This document shows, piece by piece, positions 41,276 through 50,271 of a stretch of 51,298 nt of DNA (the first letter of the stretch is position 1; each line of letters begins with the position of its first letter). A program made the translations under genes and the position numbers. The DNA is taken from positions 1 through 51,298 of the forward strand of contig NZ_QWKK01000009.1 of assembly GCF_009911695.1 (NCBI RefSeq), read 5' to 3'. The stretch comes from Enterorhabdus sp. P55. Lineage in GTDB: Bacteria; Actinomycetota; Coriobacteriia; Coriobacteriales; Eggerthellaceae. The notes under the pieces are model-generated. The model had not been told where the DNA came from. It ran no database searches and saw only the letters and a list, made by a program, of their open reading frames with translations.

Positions 41276-43756
41276 ATGGAATTCAAGAACGACCTTGGCA
41301 AGCCGTGGAAGTTCCAAGATGGGGACTTCACCGTCATCCGGTCTTCGGTGTGGTCGCCCCCGGGCTGCCATCCGGTGGGGTGCGGCATCAAGCTCTACGT
41401 CGACAAGGACGGTCGCCTCGACCACGTGGAGGGCGACGAGAACGACCCGGTCACCGGCGGCCGCCTGTGCCCGCGGTGCGTGGCGCTCAAGGACTACATC
41501 TACAACCCCACGCGCGTCATCTACCCCCAGAAGCGCGCCCGGGAGGAGCGCGGCAACGCCGAGGCCTGGGAGCGCTGCAGCTGGGATGAGGCCCTTGACA
41601 TCATCATGGACAACTGGCGCCGCCTCACCGACGAGTACGGCCGCGAGACGCTCGCCATCTTCGTCGGCACCGGTCGCGACGGCATGCTCTCGCAGGACTT
41701 CCAGCTGTCCATCTTCCGCACGCCCAACCTGGCCTACACCCAGTCCGGCTATGCGTGCTACCAGCCGCGCATGATGTCGTCCCAGATGGTGCTCGGCGCG
41801 CTCTATCCCGAGCTCGACTACGCCGGCGGCCTGGAGGGCGGCTACGACGATCCCGAGTACACGGTGCCCGAGCTCATGATCCTCTGGGGCAAGATGCCGC
41901 TGGCCTCCAACCCCGACGGCTTCTTCGGCCATGCGATCATCGACCTCATGAAGCGCGGCGCCAAACTCGTGACCATCGATCCGCGCGTCAACTGGCTGGC
42001 CACCCGCTCCGTCCTGCAGCTGCGCCTGCGCAACGGCACCGACGCGGCGCTCGCCATGGCCCTGTGCAACATCATCATTCAGGAGGACCTCTACGACCAC
42101 GAGTTCGCGGAGAAGTGGACCTACGGCTTCGACGAGTTCGCCGAGCGCGTGGCCTACATGAAGCCCGAGGACGCTGCCCGCATCTGCGAGGTTCCCGTCG
42201 AGGACATCTACACGGTGGCTCGCATGTACGCCGCCGCGCATCCCGCCTCCATCGCCTGGGGCCTGGCCTTCGACCAGAACACCAACGGCATGCAGGCCGG
42301 CCAGTGCGTGCTCGCCATGATCTGCCTGTGCGGCAACCTGGACGTGCCAGGCGGCAACATCGTGGCTGACCTGTCCATGCCCGAGGACCTCACGGGTGCC
42401 GCGGCCGCCGGCCAGTCGGCTCACAACACCGACACCCGCGCCTTCATCACCGAGGGCTGGTACCAGATGACCGACGAGGAACGCGACAAGTGCATCGGCA
42501 TGGACAAGTACCCGCTCTACTGCAACCAGATTACCGGCGCGCAGGCCGACTGCGTGCTCGACACGCTGGAGACTGACGAGCCGTACCCCATCCGCATGGC
42601 GTGGATCGCCAACACCAACCTGCTCGCGCCCACCAACTCCGCCGAGCCCACCCGCTGGCACGCCGCCTTCCAGCGCTCCATCGACTTCGCCTTCGGCACC
42701 GACTGCTTCATCACGCCCACCATCCAGGCCGTGTGCGACGTGTTCCTGCCGCTTTCCACCGTGGCTGAGCATGACGGCGTGAACCGCACCCACTACGGCG
42801 CGGCGTCCATCACCACCGGTTGCGGCAACAAGGCCATCACCGTGGGCGAGGCCAAGTCCGACCTGGAGATCTACTGCCTGCTGGCCGAGCGCATGGCCGC
42901 GATGTTCCCCGACGACCCCAAGGCCCGCTTCGCCCACGAGAAGTACCCGGACTATCACGACTACCTGGAGAAGAACCGCCTGGAAGGCCGTCACTCGTTT
43001 AACGAGGTGCGCGAGCTGGTCAAGTTCAAGCGCAAGGTGTACTACCGGAAGTACGAGACCGGCAAGCTGCGCCCTGACGGCCAGCCTGGCTTCCTCACCC
43101 CGACGGGCCGCGTGGAGCTGTGGTCGTCCGCCTTTGCCCAAAACGGCATGGATCCGCTGCCCTACTACTATGAGCCCGATCTGAGCCCGCGCATCCCGGA
43201 AAAGTCCGCCGAGGAGCTGGAGCTCAAGAAGAACCCGCTCGTCCCCGAGGAACTCGACGCCAAGTGGCATGAGCGCGATCTGCCCCATGAGGAGATCATC
43301 GAGAAGTACCCCTTCATCATGTCTACGGGCCATCGCCGCTACTCCTCGTTCCATTCTGAGCATCGCCAGGTGGCCGTGCTGCGCGAGCTCGACCCGAACC
43401 CGATGATCGAGATCAACCCCGCAGACGCCGAGCGCATCGGCCTGGCCGACGGGCAGTGGTGCGAGATATCCAACATGTTCGGCAGCGCCAAGTTCAAGGC
43501 CCGCGTGATGCCCACGGTGCACGAGGGTCACGTGGAGGTGGATCACGGCTGGTGGTTCCCCGAGCAGGACGGCAGCGAGCCCAGCCTGTTCGGCGTGTGG
43601 CAGTCCAACTGCAACGACCTCGTTCCCGCGCACCACAACAACGCCCTCGGCCTGGGCGCGCCCTACAAGAGCGCCTGCTGCAACGTGGTGCCCCTGAAGG
43701 AAAGCTACGACGTGGACATGGCCGCGTTCGACGAGAAATTCGGAAAGTTGGTGTAG
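41276..43756 (+). CDS. Soluble molybdopterin oxidoreductase, catechol dehydroxylase/transhydroxylase-like
   Basis: An 826-residue DMSO-reductase-superfamily enzyme with no Tat signal, so cytoplasmic. The N-terminal cluster ligands fall in SPPGCHPVGCGIKLYV and GRLCPRCVALK. Also visible are GTGRDGMLSQDFQLSIF, YACYQPRMMSSQMVLG, LMILWGKMPLASNPDGFFGH, VTIDPRVNWLATRS and a C-terminal domain with RIGLADGQWCEISNMFG. A cytoplasmic catalytic subunit with a small ferredoxin partner and MFS transporters matches the layout of gut catechol dehydroxylases and pyrogallol transhydroxylase relatives. The reaction on a phenolic substrate is therefore my inference. A TetR regulator is divergent. AACGAGGAAGC precedes the ATG. 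Confidence 0.85.
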   Translation: MEFKNDLGKPWKFQDGDFTVIRSSVWSPPGCHPVGCGIKLYVDKDGRLDHVEGDENDPVTGGRLCPRCVALKDYIYNPTRVIYPQKRAREERGNAEAWERCSWDEALDIIMDNWRRLTDEYGRETLAIFVGTGRDGMLSQDFQLSIFRTPNLAYTQSGYACYQPRMMSSQMVLGALYPELDYAGGLEGGYDDPEYTVPELMILWGKMPLASNPDGFFGHAIIDLMKRGAKLVTIDPRVNWLATRSVLQLRLRNGTDAALAMALCNIIIQEDLYDHEFAEKWTYGFDEFAERVAYMKPEDAARICEVPVEDIYTVARMYAAAHPASIAWGLAFDQNTNGMQAGQCVLAMICLCGNLDVPGGNIVADLSMPEDLTGAAAAGQSAHNTDTRAFITEGWYQMTDEERDKCIGMDKYPLYCNQITGAQADCVLDTLETDEPYPIRMAWIANTNLLAPTNSAEPTRWHAAFQRSIDFAFGTDCFITPTIQAVCDVFLPLSTVAEHDGVNRTHYGAASITTGCGNKAITVGEAKSDLEIYCLLAERMAAMFPDDPKARFAHEKYPDYHDYLEKNRLEGRHSFNEVRELVKFKRKVYYRKYETGKLRPDGQPGFLTPTGRVELWSSAFAQNGMDPLPYYYEPDLSPRIPEKSAEELELKKNPLVPEELDAKWHERDLPHEEIIEKYPFIMSTGHRRYSSFHSEHRQVAVLRELDPNPMIEINPADAERIGLADGQWCEISNMFGSAKFKARVMPTVHEGHVEVDHGWWFPEQDGSEPSLFGVWQSNCNDLVPAHHNNALGLGAPYKSACCNVVPLKESYDVDMAAFDEKFGKLV

Positions 43757-43759
43757 ATC

Positions 43760-44122
43760 ATGCCCCAGTACGGACTGCTTATCGATTACGAGTTCTGCAC
43801 GGGATGCCAGAGCTGCGAGGTCAGCTGCAAGGAGCATCATCACTTCCCCGTGGGGAAGTGGGGGATCCGCGTCATGGACGACGGCCCGTGGCGGAAGGAC
43901 GACGCCAAGGACGAGGGAAGCTGCTTCAACTGGAACAAGATCCCCGTTCCCACCGACCTGTGCGACCTGTGCGCCGACCGCATCCGCGACGGCCGCGAGC
44001 CGGTGTGCATGCACAACTGCCTGGCTGACGTGATCCGCTTCGGTACCATCGAGGAGATGGCCGTCGAGCTAGCCCGCAAGCCCAAGCAGGTGCTGTGGAC
44101 TCCCTGCGAGCTCGAGCTCTAG
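43760..44122 (+). CDS. Small ferredoxin-type partner subunit
   Basis: A 120-residue iron-sulfur protein. The first cluster motif is CTGCQSCEVSCKEHHHFP and the second region has CDLCADR and CMHNC; the remaining Cys is near CELEL. It is much smaller than a DmsB subunit, so it probably carries two clusters. It starts 3 nt after the molybdoenzyme stop, which marks it as the electron-donating partner. Confidence 0.92.
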   Translation: MPQYGLLIDYEFCTGCQSCEVSCKEHHHFPVGKWGIRVMDDGPWRKDDAKDEGSCFNWNKIPVPTDLCDLCADRIRDGREPVCMHNCLADVIRFGTIEEMAVELARKPKQVLWTPCELEL

Positions 44123-44167
44123 ACATCCGCCGAGCGCGGCGCGGCGGGGTGGCCGCGCCGCCTCGTG

Positions 44168-44229
44168 GGGCCGGCCGGACGTAGTGCCCGGCCGGCCCTT
44201 GCCGGGTTGGCGGACGCGTCCGTCAACCC
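44168..44229 (+). terminator. Two tandem hairpins before the second MFS gene
   Basis: GGGCCGGCCGG / CCGGCCGGCCC (44168-44198, 9-nt loop) is followed by GGGTTGGCGGACG with CGTCCGTCAACCC (44204-44229, one mismatch). They lie between the small ferredoxin gene and the ribosome binding site of the second MFS gene and may attenuate or process the transcript. Confidence 0.6.
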
Positions 44230-44244
44230 AAGAGAGGAGGGGTT

Positions 44245-45471
44245 GTGGCTTTGCGTGCTTCCTCGTCGCGCTCGCTGGGCACGACGAGCGTCATCGGCAT
44301 TCTCGCCCTGTTCTGCACCATGAGCGAGTTCGCCATTCTCACGCCGTCCATCGCGGCGTTCTCCCATCACTTCGTAGGCACGGACATCACCACCATCATG
44401 CTGGCCAACTCCATCACCGGCATCGTGTCGGTTCCGGTCAGCGTCGCGTCGGGCGCCCTGCTGCCCCGCGTGGGATTCAGGCGGGCCGCCATCGGGGGCA
44501 TTCTCGTGATGACCCTCGGCGGCGCCTTCCCCTTCCTCCTGCCTGACATCACCGACTACGGGATCGTCATCGTCTCGCGCGTCGTCGTGGGTCTGGGCCT
44601 GGGCGTCATGTTCCCCGTGGGCAACGCCGCTATCATCGCCCTGTGCGAGGGTGAAGAGCGCTCGCGGCTTCTGGGCCTGGGCATCACCATCCAGTTTGTC
44701 TTCAACATCATCTACACCACGGTGGCCGGCTACCTCACCGAGCTAGGCTGGAACTACTCGTTTCTGGCCTATCTCGTCGGGCTCGTGCCGCTCGCGGCGG
44801 TGCTGGCGTGGATGCCTGAGGCCAAAGACGCCGTGAAGGCCGCGCCGTCGCACGCGGGCGCTGACGCAGGGGAAGGGGGCCGCGCCAGGAGCGCGGTGCC
44901 GCCGGCGGTAGCCGGCTACGCCTTGTTCGCTCTGGCGGGGTGGACATGCGTCGTCACCGTGCAGGTGGTCACGTCGTCGGTGCTCGACTGGCGCGGGCTG
45001 GCCGGCCCGGGCGAGGCGGCCCTCGTCATCAACTGCTGCGGCATCGGAACCATCCTGTGCGGGCTGCTGTTCCCCGTGCTCATCCGCTGGCTCAGGGGGC
45101 GCCTGTTCGGCGTGGCGGCCCTGCTTATCGCCGTGGGCATCGTCCCGTGCCTTCTAGCTGAGAGCCCGCTCGTCTACGCCCTGGGCGTGTTCGTCCTTGG
45201 GTTCGCGGGGTCGGCCTTCTTCACGGCGGCCCAGAACGCCGCAGGCAACATCGCGCCACCCGATCGCGTGCCCTTTGTCAGCGGCGTCATGACCTCCATG
45301 ATGAACCTGGGGCCGTTCCTCGCTCCCTACGTGTTCTCCGCATCCATGGTGGCGCTGCCCGGCCTTGGGCTCGATGCCGTGTTTCCCGTGCTTATCGGGC
45401 TTGCCGTCGTGGTAGCCGTCATTGGACTCGTCCATCCCATGCGGGCGCTCGTGGCCCGACGTCCGGAGTAG
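44245..45471 (+). CDS. MFS transporter (second of the cluster)
   Basis: A 408-residue major facilitator beginning with GTG, after AGAGAGGAGGGG. About twelve helices; LLPRVGFRRAAIGGILVMTLGG carries the motif-A-like loop, and VVGLGLGVMFPVGNAAIIALCEGEERSRLLGLG follows. It is only distantly similar to the first MFS by eye. Two transporters around one molybdoenzyme suggest separate uptake and efflux or alternative substrates. Confidence 0.9.
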   Translation: MALRASSSRSLGTTSVIGILALFCTMSEFAILTPSIAAFSHHFVGTDITTIMLANSITGIVSVPVSVASGALLPRVGFRRAAIGGILVMTLGGAFPFLLPDITDYGIVIVSRVVVGLGLGVMFPVGNAAIIALCEGEERSRLLGLGITIQFVFNIIYTTVAGYLTELGWNYSFLAYLVGLVPLAAVLAWMPEAKDAVKAAPSHAGADAGEGGRARSAVPPAVAGYALFALAGWTCVVTVQVVTSSVLDWRGLAGPGEAALVINCCGIGTILCGLLFPVLIRWLRGRLFGVAALLIAVGIVPCLLAESPLVYALGVFVLGFAGSAFFTAAQNAAGNIAPPDRVPFVSGVMTSMMNLGPFLAPYVFSASMVALPGLGLDAVFPVLIGLAVVVAVIGLVHPMRALVARRPE

Positions 45472-45480
45472 GCGGCGGTC

Positions 45481-45669
45481 ATGCCCCGGTGCTTTGCGTG
45501 CATCCACTGCGGCAAGTGCGGCCCGCCGTCCTCCGACGCGCGGGTGAGGCCGGCGGGCTACTGCGCGTTCTGCGGCACCCAGAACGCCGCTGGCGAGGTG
45601 CGCTGCGCCCGCTGCGGCAAGCCGCTGCCATTGCCGCCCGGCGCAAGGCGCGGACTGGCGGAGCGCTAG
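45481..45669 (+). CDS. Small double zinc-ribbon-like protein
   Basis: A 62-residue protein with eight cysteines in CxxC pairs (CIHCGKC, CAFCGTQ, CARCGKPL), a zinc-ribbon pattern. It starts 9 nt after the MFS stop codon. GTAGGCGGC lies before the ATG as a weak binding site. Role unknown; it may be an accessory metal-binding protein. Confidence 0.6.
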   Translation: MPRCFACIHCGKCGPPSSDARVRPAGYCAFCGTQNAAGEVRCARCGKPLPLPPGARRGLAER

Positions 45670-46070
45670 CGCCGAGGAGCGCGCCGGGCAGGCGGCGCCT
45701 CGGCAGGCCCACCCGGCAGGTGGCGAGTATCGGGAGAGCGTCAAGGCGCCTCGCAGCGGACGTGCTTCGAAAAACGCCCCCCTGCGCGCAAATTGGGACG
45801 GTTTTGCACTCTCTTCCGGGCTGCGACGAAGGGGCGTTCGGGAGACTGCTCGCAAAAGGCCAGGTGAGTGGGGTTCGCATAGGGGCGACTGCTTGCAAAG
45901 CGGTCGCCAAGCACCATGCCAAGAGTGCAAAACCGTCCCAATTTGCAGACGGGCCCCGTTTTCCGAAGGTTTTGGGTGGCCGGGCAACCCCCAACTGCCG
46001 CCCTCCACCGCCGGGTGCCGCCGCCCGCACGGAGCCCCGCACGCTTCAGCGCTTTTCGTGCGGCAAGGGC
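45670..46070. other. Intergenic region with inverted-repeat element 5
   Basis: Non-coding. It contains the element at 45788-45946; nothing else is recognisable. Confidence 0.6.
45788..45946 (+). repeat. Inverted-repeat element 5
   Basis: Perfect 25-bp arms (45788-45812 and 45922-45946) containing TTGGGACGGTTTTGCACT. A core variant GGCCAGGTGAG lies at 45858-45868, and CGCAAAAGG before it starts 63 nt in. A strong hairpin follows (GGCGAC, GCTT, complement GGTCGCC). It lies between the convergent zinc-ribbon and LuxR-type genes. Core similarity is weaker than in the other members. Confidence 0.8.
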
Positions 46071-46113
46071 GCTAAGCCCCCGAACGGCGAGCCTCGCCGT
46101 TCGGGGGCTTAGC
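46071..46113. terminator. 43-bp near-perfect palindrome, bidirectional terminator
   Basis: Arms of 21 bp (GCTAAGCCCCCGAACGGCGAG with its complement) are separated by a single base. It lies 6 nt beyond the LuxR-type stop. Confidence 0.8.
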
Positions 46114-46119
46114 GCCTCC

Positions 46120-46569
46120 CTACAGCTCCACCGTGCCCACCAGGCGCATGAGCTGCTGCTGGCTGTGGACGTCGAGCTTGCGGTAGATGTGGCGGATGTG
46201 GGTCTTGGCGGTGCCCTCGGAGACGTAGAGCTTCTCCTGGACGTAAGACGACTTGAAGCCGCGCGCTAGGAAGAACATGACCTCGGCCTCCCGCTTGGAG
46301 AGCAGATAGGTGTTGGCGATGGCCTCGCACTGCAGGCGCAGCTGGTCGGCGCTGCCTGCAGTGCTCGCGCCGGCCTCGGCCTGGCTGCCGATCTCCCCGA
46401 GCATGGCCAGCCGCGCCTCCGAGGGCTCAGAGGAAGAGGCGGCGTCGGCGGAGTGCGGGCCCTCGTCCAGCTCCGGCGCCTCGTCCGAGCCCTCGGGTTC
46501 CTCCGGGTCGCAGTCGCGGGCCGGGGCGTCGGTCGCCTCGCCTTCGCCGCCCGTCGCTCCCGCGACCAC
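46120..46569 (-). CDS. LuxR-type HTH regulator with no sensor domain
   Basis: About 149 residues. The C-terminal 65 form a LuxR/GerE helix-turn-helix (LSKREAEVMFFLARGFKSSYVQEKL, split as LSKREAEVMFFLARG and VSEGTAKTHIRHIYRKLDVH). The N-terminal 80 residues are acidic and low in complexity. Many Eggerthellaceae LuxR proteins carry a multi-helix membrane domain here, which this lacks. The start is uncertain: the GTG at 46569 has no clear binding site and the frame stays open upstream into the kinase gene. It follows the kinase on the same strand, so it may belong to its operon. Confidence 0.7.
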   Translation of the reverse strand: MVAGATGGEGEATDAPARDCDPEEPEGSDEAPELDEGPHSADAASSSEPSEARLAMLGEIGSQAEAGASTAGSADQLRLQCEAIANTYLLSKREAEVMFFLARGFKSSYVQEKLYVSEGTAKTHIRHIYRKLDVHSQQQLMRLVGTVEL

Positions 46570-46621
46570 GTGCGCCAGCCCCGCTCCTTCGCCGCCCGCC
46601 CGGCGCCCGCACGGCCTCGCG

Positions 46622-48096
46622 CTACGCCTTCGGGAGCCTCACGGTAAAGACCGTGATAGCCTCCCCGCCGTCTTCGGCGGAGGGGGCGCAGGGCGTGCTC
46701 GCGGCGCTGATGACACCACCGTGGTCGCGGGCTATCTCGCGGGCGATGGCCAGGCCCAGGCCGTAGCCGCCGGCTGCGGGCTCGTCGGCGTCGGCGACGA
46801 GCCCGCGGGTGCGCGCCGCGTCGACGCGGAAGAAGCGGTCGAACACGCGCGCCAGGTTCTCGGGCGCGATGAGCGGCCCGCGGTTGGCCACGCTCAACAC
46901 GGCCTCGCGGCCCTCTGAGGCCAGGCGCACGGTCACCTCGCTGCCGGGCTCGGCGTACTTGCAGGCGTTGTCGATGAGCACGGCGGCCAGCCGCTCAAGG
47001 CGCGCCGCGTCGCCCTCCACACGCACTGCTGGCTCCAGATCGCACGCGATGGAGACCCCGCGGTCAAGCGCCACGGAGTCGAACTGGAGCGCCTCGCCCT
47101 CCGCCAAGTCGCTCAGGTCGACGGTGCTGAACCCCGCGCGCAGGGCCGCCGGATCGGGCGTGCGCGCCAGGTCAAGCAGATCGCCGACGAGCGACTGCAT
47201 GCGTCGCGCCTCCACCTCGGTGCCGGCCAGCCACTGGTCTTGGGCCGCCACCAGCTCCTCGCCGCGGCTGCGCACGATGGCCAGGTTGGCCAGGATCACC
47301 GTGAGGGGGGTCTTCAGCTCGTGCGACGCGTCGGCGACGAAGCGCTGCTGCTGCTCCCATGCCCGTTCGACGGGGCGCAGAGCCCAGCGGGCGAACAGGA
47401 TGCTCACCGCCAGGAAGATGAGCAGCGCGCCGGCGCCTACGCCGATCAGCGTGAGGGCCAGGTTCTGCCACGACGAGGCGGCGGTCTGGTCGGCGAAGGC
47501 CACCAGCACGTCGCTGCCGGCGCGACGGGTGGCGAAGAACAGCCCCAGGTCGCCCAAGTACCCCTGGGCGCTGCCGTCTTCCAAGGCGTCGGCTAGGGCC
47601 TTGGGGAGCAAGTCGGGCGCCACGGAGGCCGTGGTGAACCGGCCGAGAGCCGTCGCCGTGCCCTGGGCGTCCACGCGGTAGACCGCCATGGGCGTCAGGC
47701 CCTGGCCGTCGCCGCGCCCGATCTCCGGAGGCGCTGGCGTGTCGTCGCTCGGCGCCTCGTCCGCTGGGGGCTCCTCAGCGCTAGGCGGCGCGGGAGCCTC
47801 CGGCGCCTCGCCTCCCTGCGCCTTCTCGCCGAGGGGGTGGCGCTTCTCGGGAATGAGGGTCGGCTCGCCGAAGAGCCTCCCGTCGCCGCGATGCCCGGCG
47901 TCGACCGATGCGGCCAGGCCGAGGGTCTGGCGCAGCTCGTCGTACACGTCGTCGACGCTCTGGCGGTAGTCGAGGTAGCCGATGGCCGCGAGGGCCGCCA
48001 CCAGGGCGAGGGTGACCACCGTCATCGACAGCGCCACGAACTTCACCCGCAGGCGCCGCAGCATGGGCTGGGCTGCTCCCGCCCCGGCATCGCCGC

Positions 48097-48100
<4 letters not shown>
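46622..48100 (-). CDS. Membrane sensor histidine kinase (second system)
   Basis: A 492-residue kinase. The first transmembrane helix is VKFVALSMTVVTLALVAALAAIGYL, and a second (LALTLIGVGAGALLIFLAVSILFARW) encloses a sensor domain with a Pro/Glu-rich acidic linker. The phosphoacceptor His is in DASHELKTPLTVIL. The ATPase has LIDNACKYAEPGSEV and GGYGLGLAIAREIA. It overlaps the regulator stop by the four bases ATGA. Confidence 0.94.
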
Positions 48101-48786
<686 letters not shown>

Positions 48787-48810
48787 GGGGCCTCCTTCTC
48801 TCATGCCCCC

Positions 48811-48874
48811 ATTGTAGCGGGCCGGCTGAAAAGTTCCTGAAAGGGACGGGCGGGGGTTTCAGGAAGTTTTCAGC
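48811..48874 (-). promoter_or_regulatory. Autoregulated promoter of the second two-component system
   Basis: The -10 is TACAAT (plus 48811-48816). Upstream lies an 18-bp inverted repeat, GCTGAAAAGTTCCTGAAA (48825-48842) and TTTCAGGAAGTTTTCAGC (48857-48874), with one mismatch. The TTCAGGAA/TTTTCAG half-sites overlap the -35 region and are the likely binding sites of the regulator itself. Confidence 0.6.
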
Positions 48875-49062
48875 GCCCTCCCGTAGGATGCGCTGCGGTG
48901 TTCCCCGGCACCTGCGGCGGTGCGGTCGTTCGTCTGACGAGCCGCGCCTCCGCACGCCGCCGTGTCACCGGCTTCTGCCCGGCACGGCGGCGCCCCTCCC
49001 GTCCGGCGGGGCCGTGGCCTCGCCGGAGCCCCTTGCCGACCGACGCCCCGAGAGGATGCCCT

Positions 49063-50271
49063 ATGCCCGCCTATGCCGACGTGTTCCAGCGCGTGGAGAA
49101 GAAGTACCGGCTGGACGCCGCCCGACGCGCCGCCCTGGAGGAGGGTCTGGCCGCGGCCTTGGCGCCGGACGGCTATGGGCGCGCGTGCATCACGAGCCTC
49201 TACCTCGACACCCCGGAGCGCACGCTCATCGACCGTTCGCTCGAGAAGCCGCCCTATAAGGAGAAGCTGCGTCTCCGCGCCTACGGCGAGCCTGCCGGCC
49301 GCGCCCTCGCGGCTGCCTTCGCAGGCGGCGCAGGCCTGGCCGCCCCGGCTGCCGTCTCGGGTGGCGCAGGCCTGGCCGCCCCGGCTGCCGCCGATCTTGG
49401 CATGCCGGTGTTCCTCGAGATCAAGAAGAAGTTTCGCGGCGTCGTCTACAAGCGACGCGTCAGCCTCTCGCTGGGCGCTGCCGTCGCCTACCTCGACGGG
49501 GTGCCCTACGAGGAGGCCTGCGCGGCACGCCCCTTGGCCGATGCTGCGCTTCAGCAGGCGTCGCTCGCGCCGCGCAGCCGCCAGATCGCCCGCGAGCTAG
49601 ACGCGGCCCTCGTCCGGCACGGTCGCCTCGCGCCCTCGATGGCCATTCGCTGCGAGCGCGTGGCCTGGGCGCCACGCGACCCGGCGGAGGCCGGACCGCG
49701 CGTCACCTTTGACGACCGCCTGGTCTTCCTCGACTTCCGCTCCGGCCTCCCGCCGTCTTCCGGCCCCGACGGCGCGCTGCCCCTCGGCTCCAATGCCGCG
49801 GCGCTTCCTGGCCCCGACGGCGCAGCGCCTCTCGGCCCTGCCTCCGTGCCGCTTGCTCCCGCCCCCGCCCCCGCCTCCGCCTTGGCATGGCATCCCGTCA
49901 TTCCCGCTGCCGAGGCCATCATGGAGATCAAGAACGCCGGCCCCTACCCGCGCTGGCTCGCGGCCCTCCTCGCCGAGGTCCGCGCCTACCCCGCGTCCTT
50001 CTCCAAGTACGGCGCGGCCTATCAGCTGACCGCGAAAGCCACCTTTCCCGCCGAAAATGGCACTGATTGGCGTTTTGGTACGGTGCAGGCTGGCCAGCTC
50101 TCTCCAGGCTCCGGCGTTTCCCCAGGTCAGATTTTCGGCGAGCGCCGAAATCCCCCTCAAGGCCAGCAAATCGCCCCCGAATCGTCCCCGCCACCGTACC
50201 AAAACGCCAATCAGTGCCATCCGCGCCCGAAAAACTGGCGCTCGCTCGTGAAAGGAGGCCGCTGTGCTTGA
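49063..50271 (+). CDS. VTC-domain polyphosphate polymerase-like protein
   Basis: A 402-residue VTC-domain protein, usually paired with DUF4956 in bacteria. It starts at the ATG at 49063, after GAGAGGATG. Family landmarks are FQRVEKKYRLD, ITSLYLDTPE, YKEKLRLRAYG, VFLEIKKKFRGVVYKRR, VTFDDRLVF and AEAIMEIKNAGPYPRWL, then the usual end FSKYGAAYQ. Basic residues in these strands would hold the polyphosphate or nucleotide. Two Ala/Gly/Pro inserts stand out, one built from a 28-bp tandem repeat (49327-49354 and 49363-49390, period 36 bp). Residues after about 328 are encoded by the inverted-repeat element at 50057 and are not part of the family. Confidence 0.9.
   Translation: MPAYADVFQRVEKKYRLDAARRAALEEGLAAALAPDGYGRACITSLYLDTPERTLIDRSLEKPPYKEKLRLRAYGEPAGRALAAAFAGGAGLAAPAAVSGGAGLAAPAAADLGMPVFLEIKKKFRGVVYKRRVSLSLGAAVAYLDGVPYEEACAARPLADAALQQASLAPRSRQIARELDAALVRHGRLAPSMAIRCERVAWAPRDPAEAGPRVTFDDRLVFLDFRSGLPPSSGPDGALPLGSNAAALPGPDGAAPLGPASVPLAPAPAPASALAWHPVIPAAEAIMEIKNAGPYPRWLAALLAEVRAYPASFSKYGAAYQLTAKATFPAENGTDWRFGTVQAGQLSPGSGVSPGQIFGERRNPPQGQQIAPESSPPPYQNANQCHPRPKNWRSLVKGGRCA
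50057..50220 (+). repeat. Inverted-repeat element 6, inside the VTC reading frame
   Basis: Perfect 28-bp arms (50057-50084 and 50193-50220). The left arm starts ATGGCACTGAT, has TGGCGT in the middle and ends TTTGGTACGGT. The core CGTTTCCCCAGGTCAG is at 50115-50130, 58 nt in, followed by a hairpin (GATTTTCGGC with GCCGAAATC). It replaces the end of the VTC gene and leaves the reading frame open to a stop overlapping the DUF4956 start. Confidence 0.9.
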
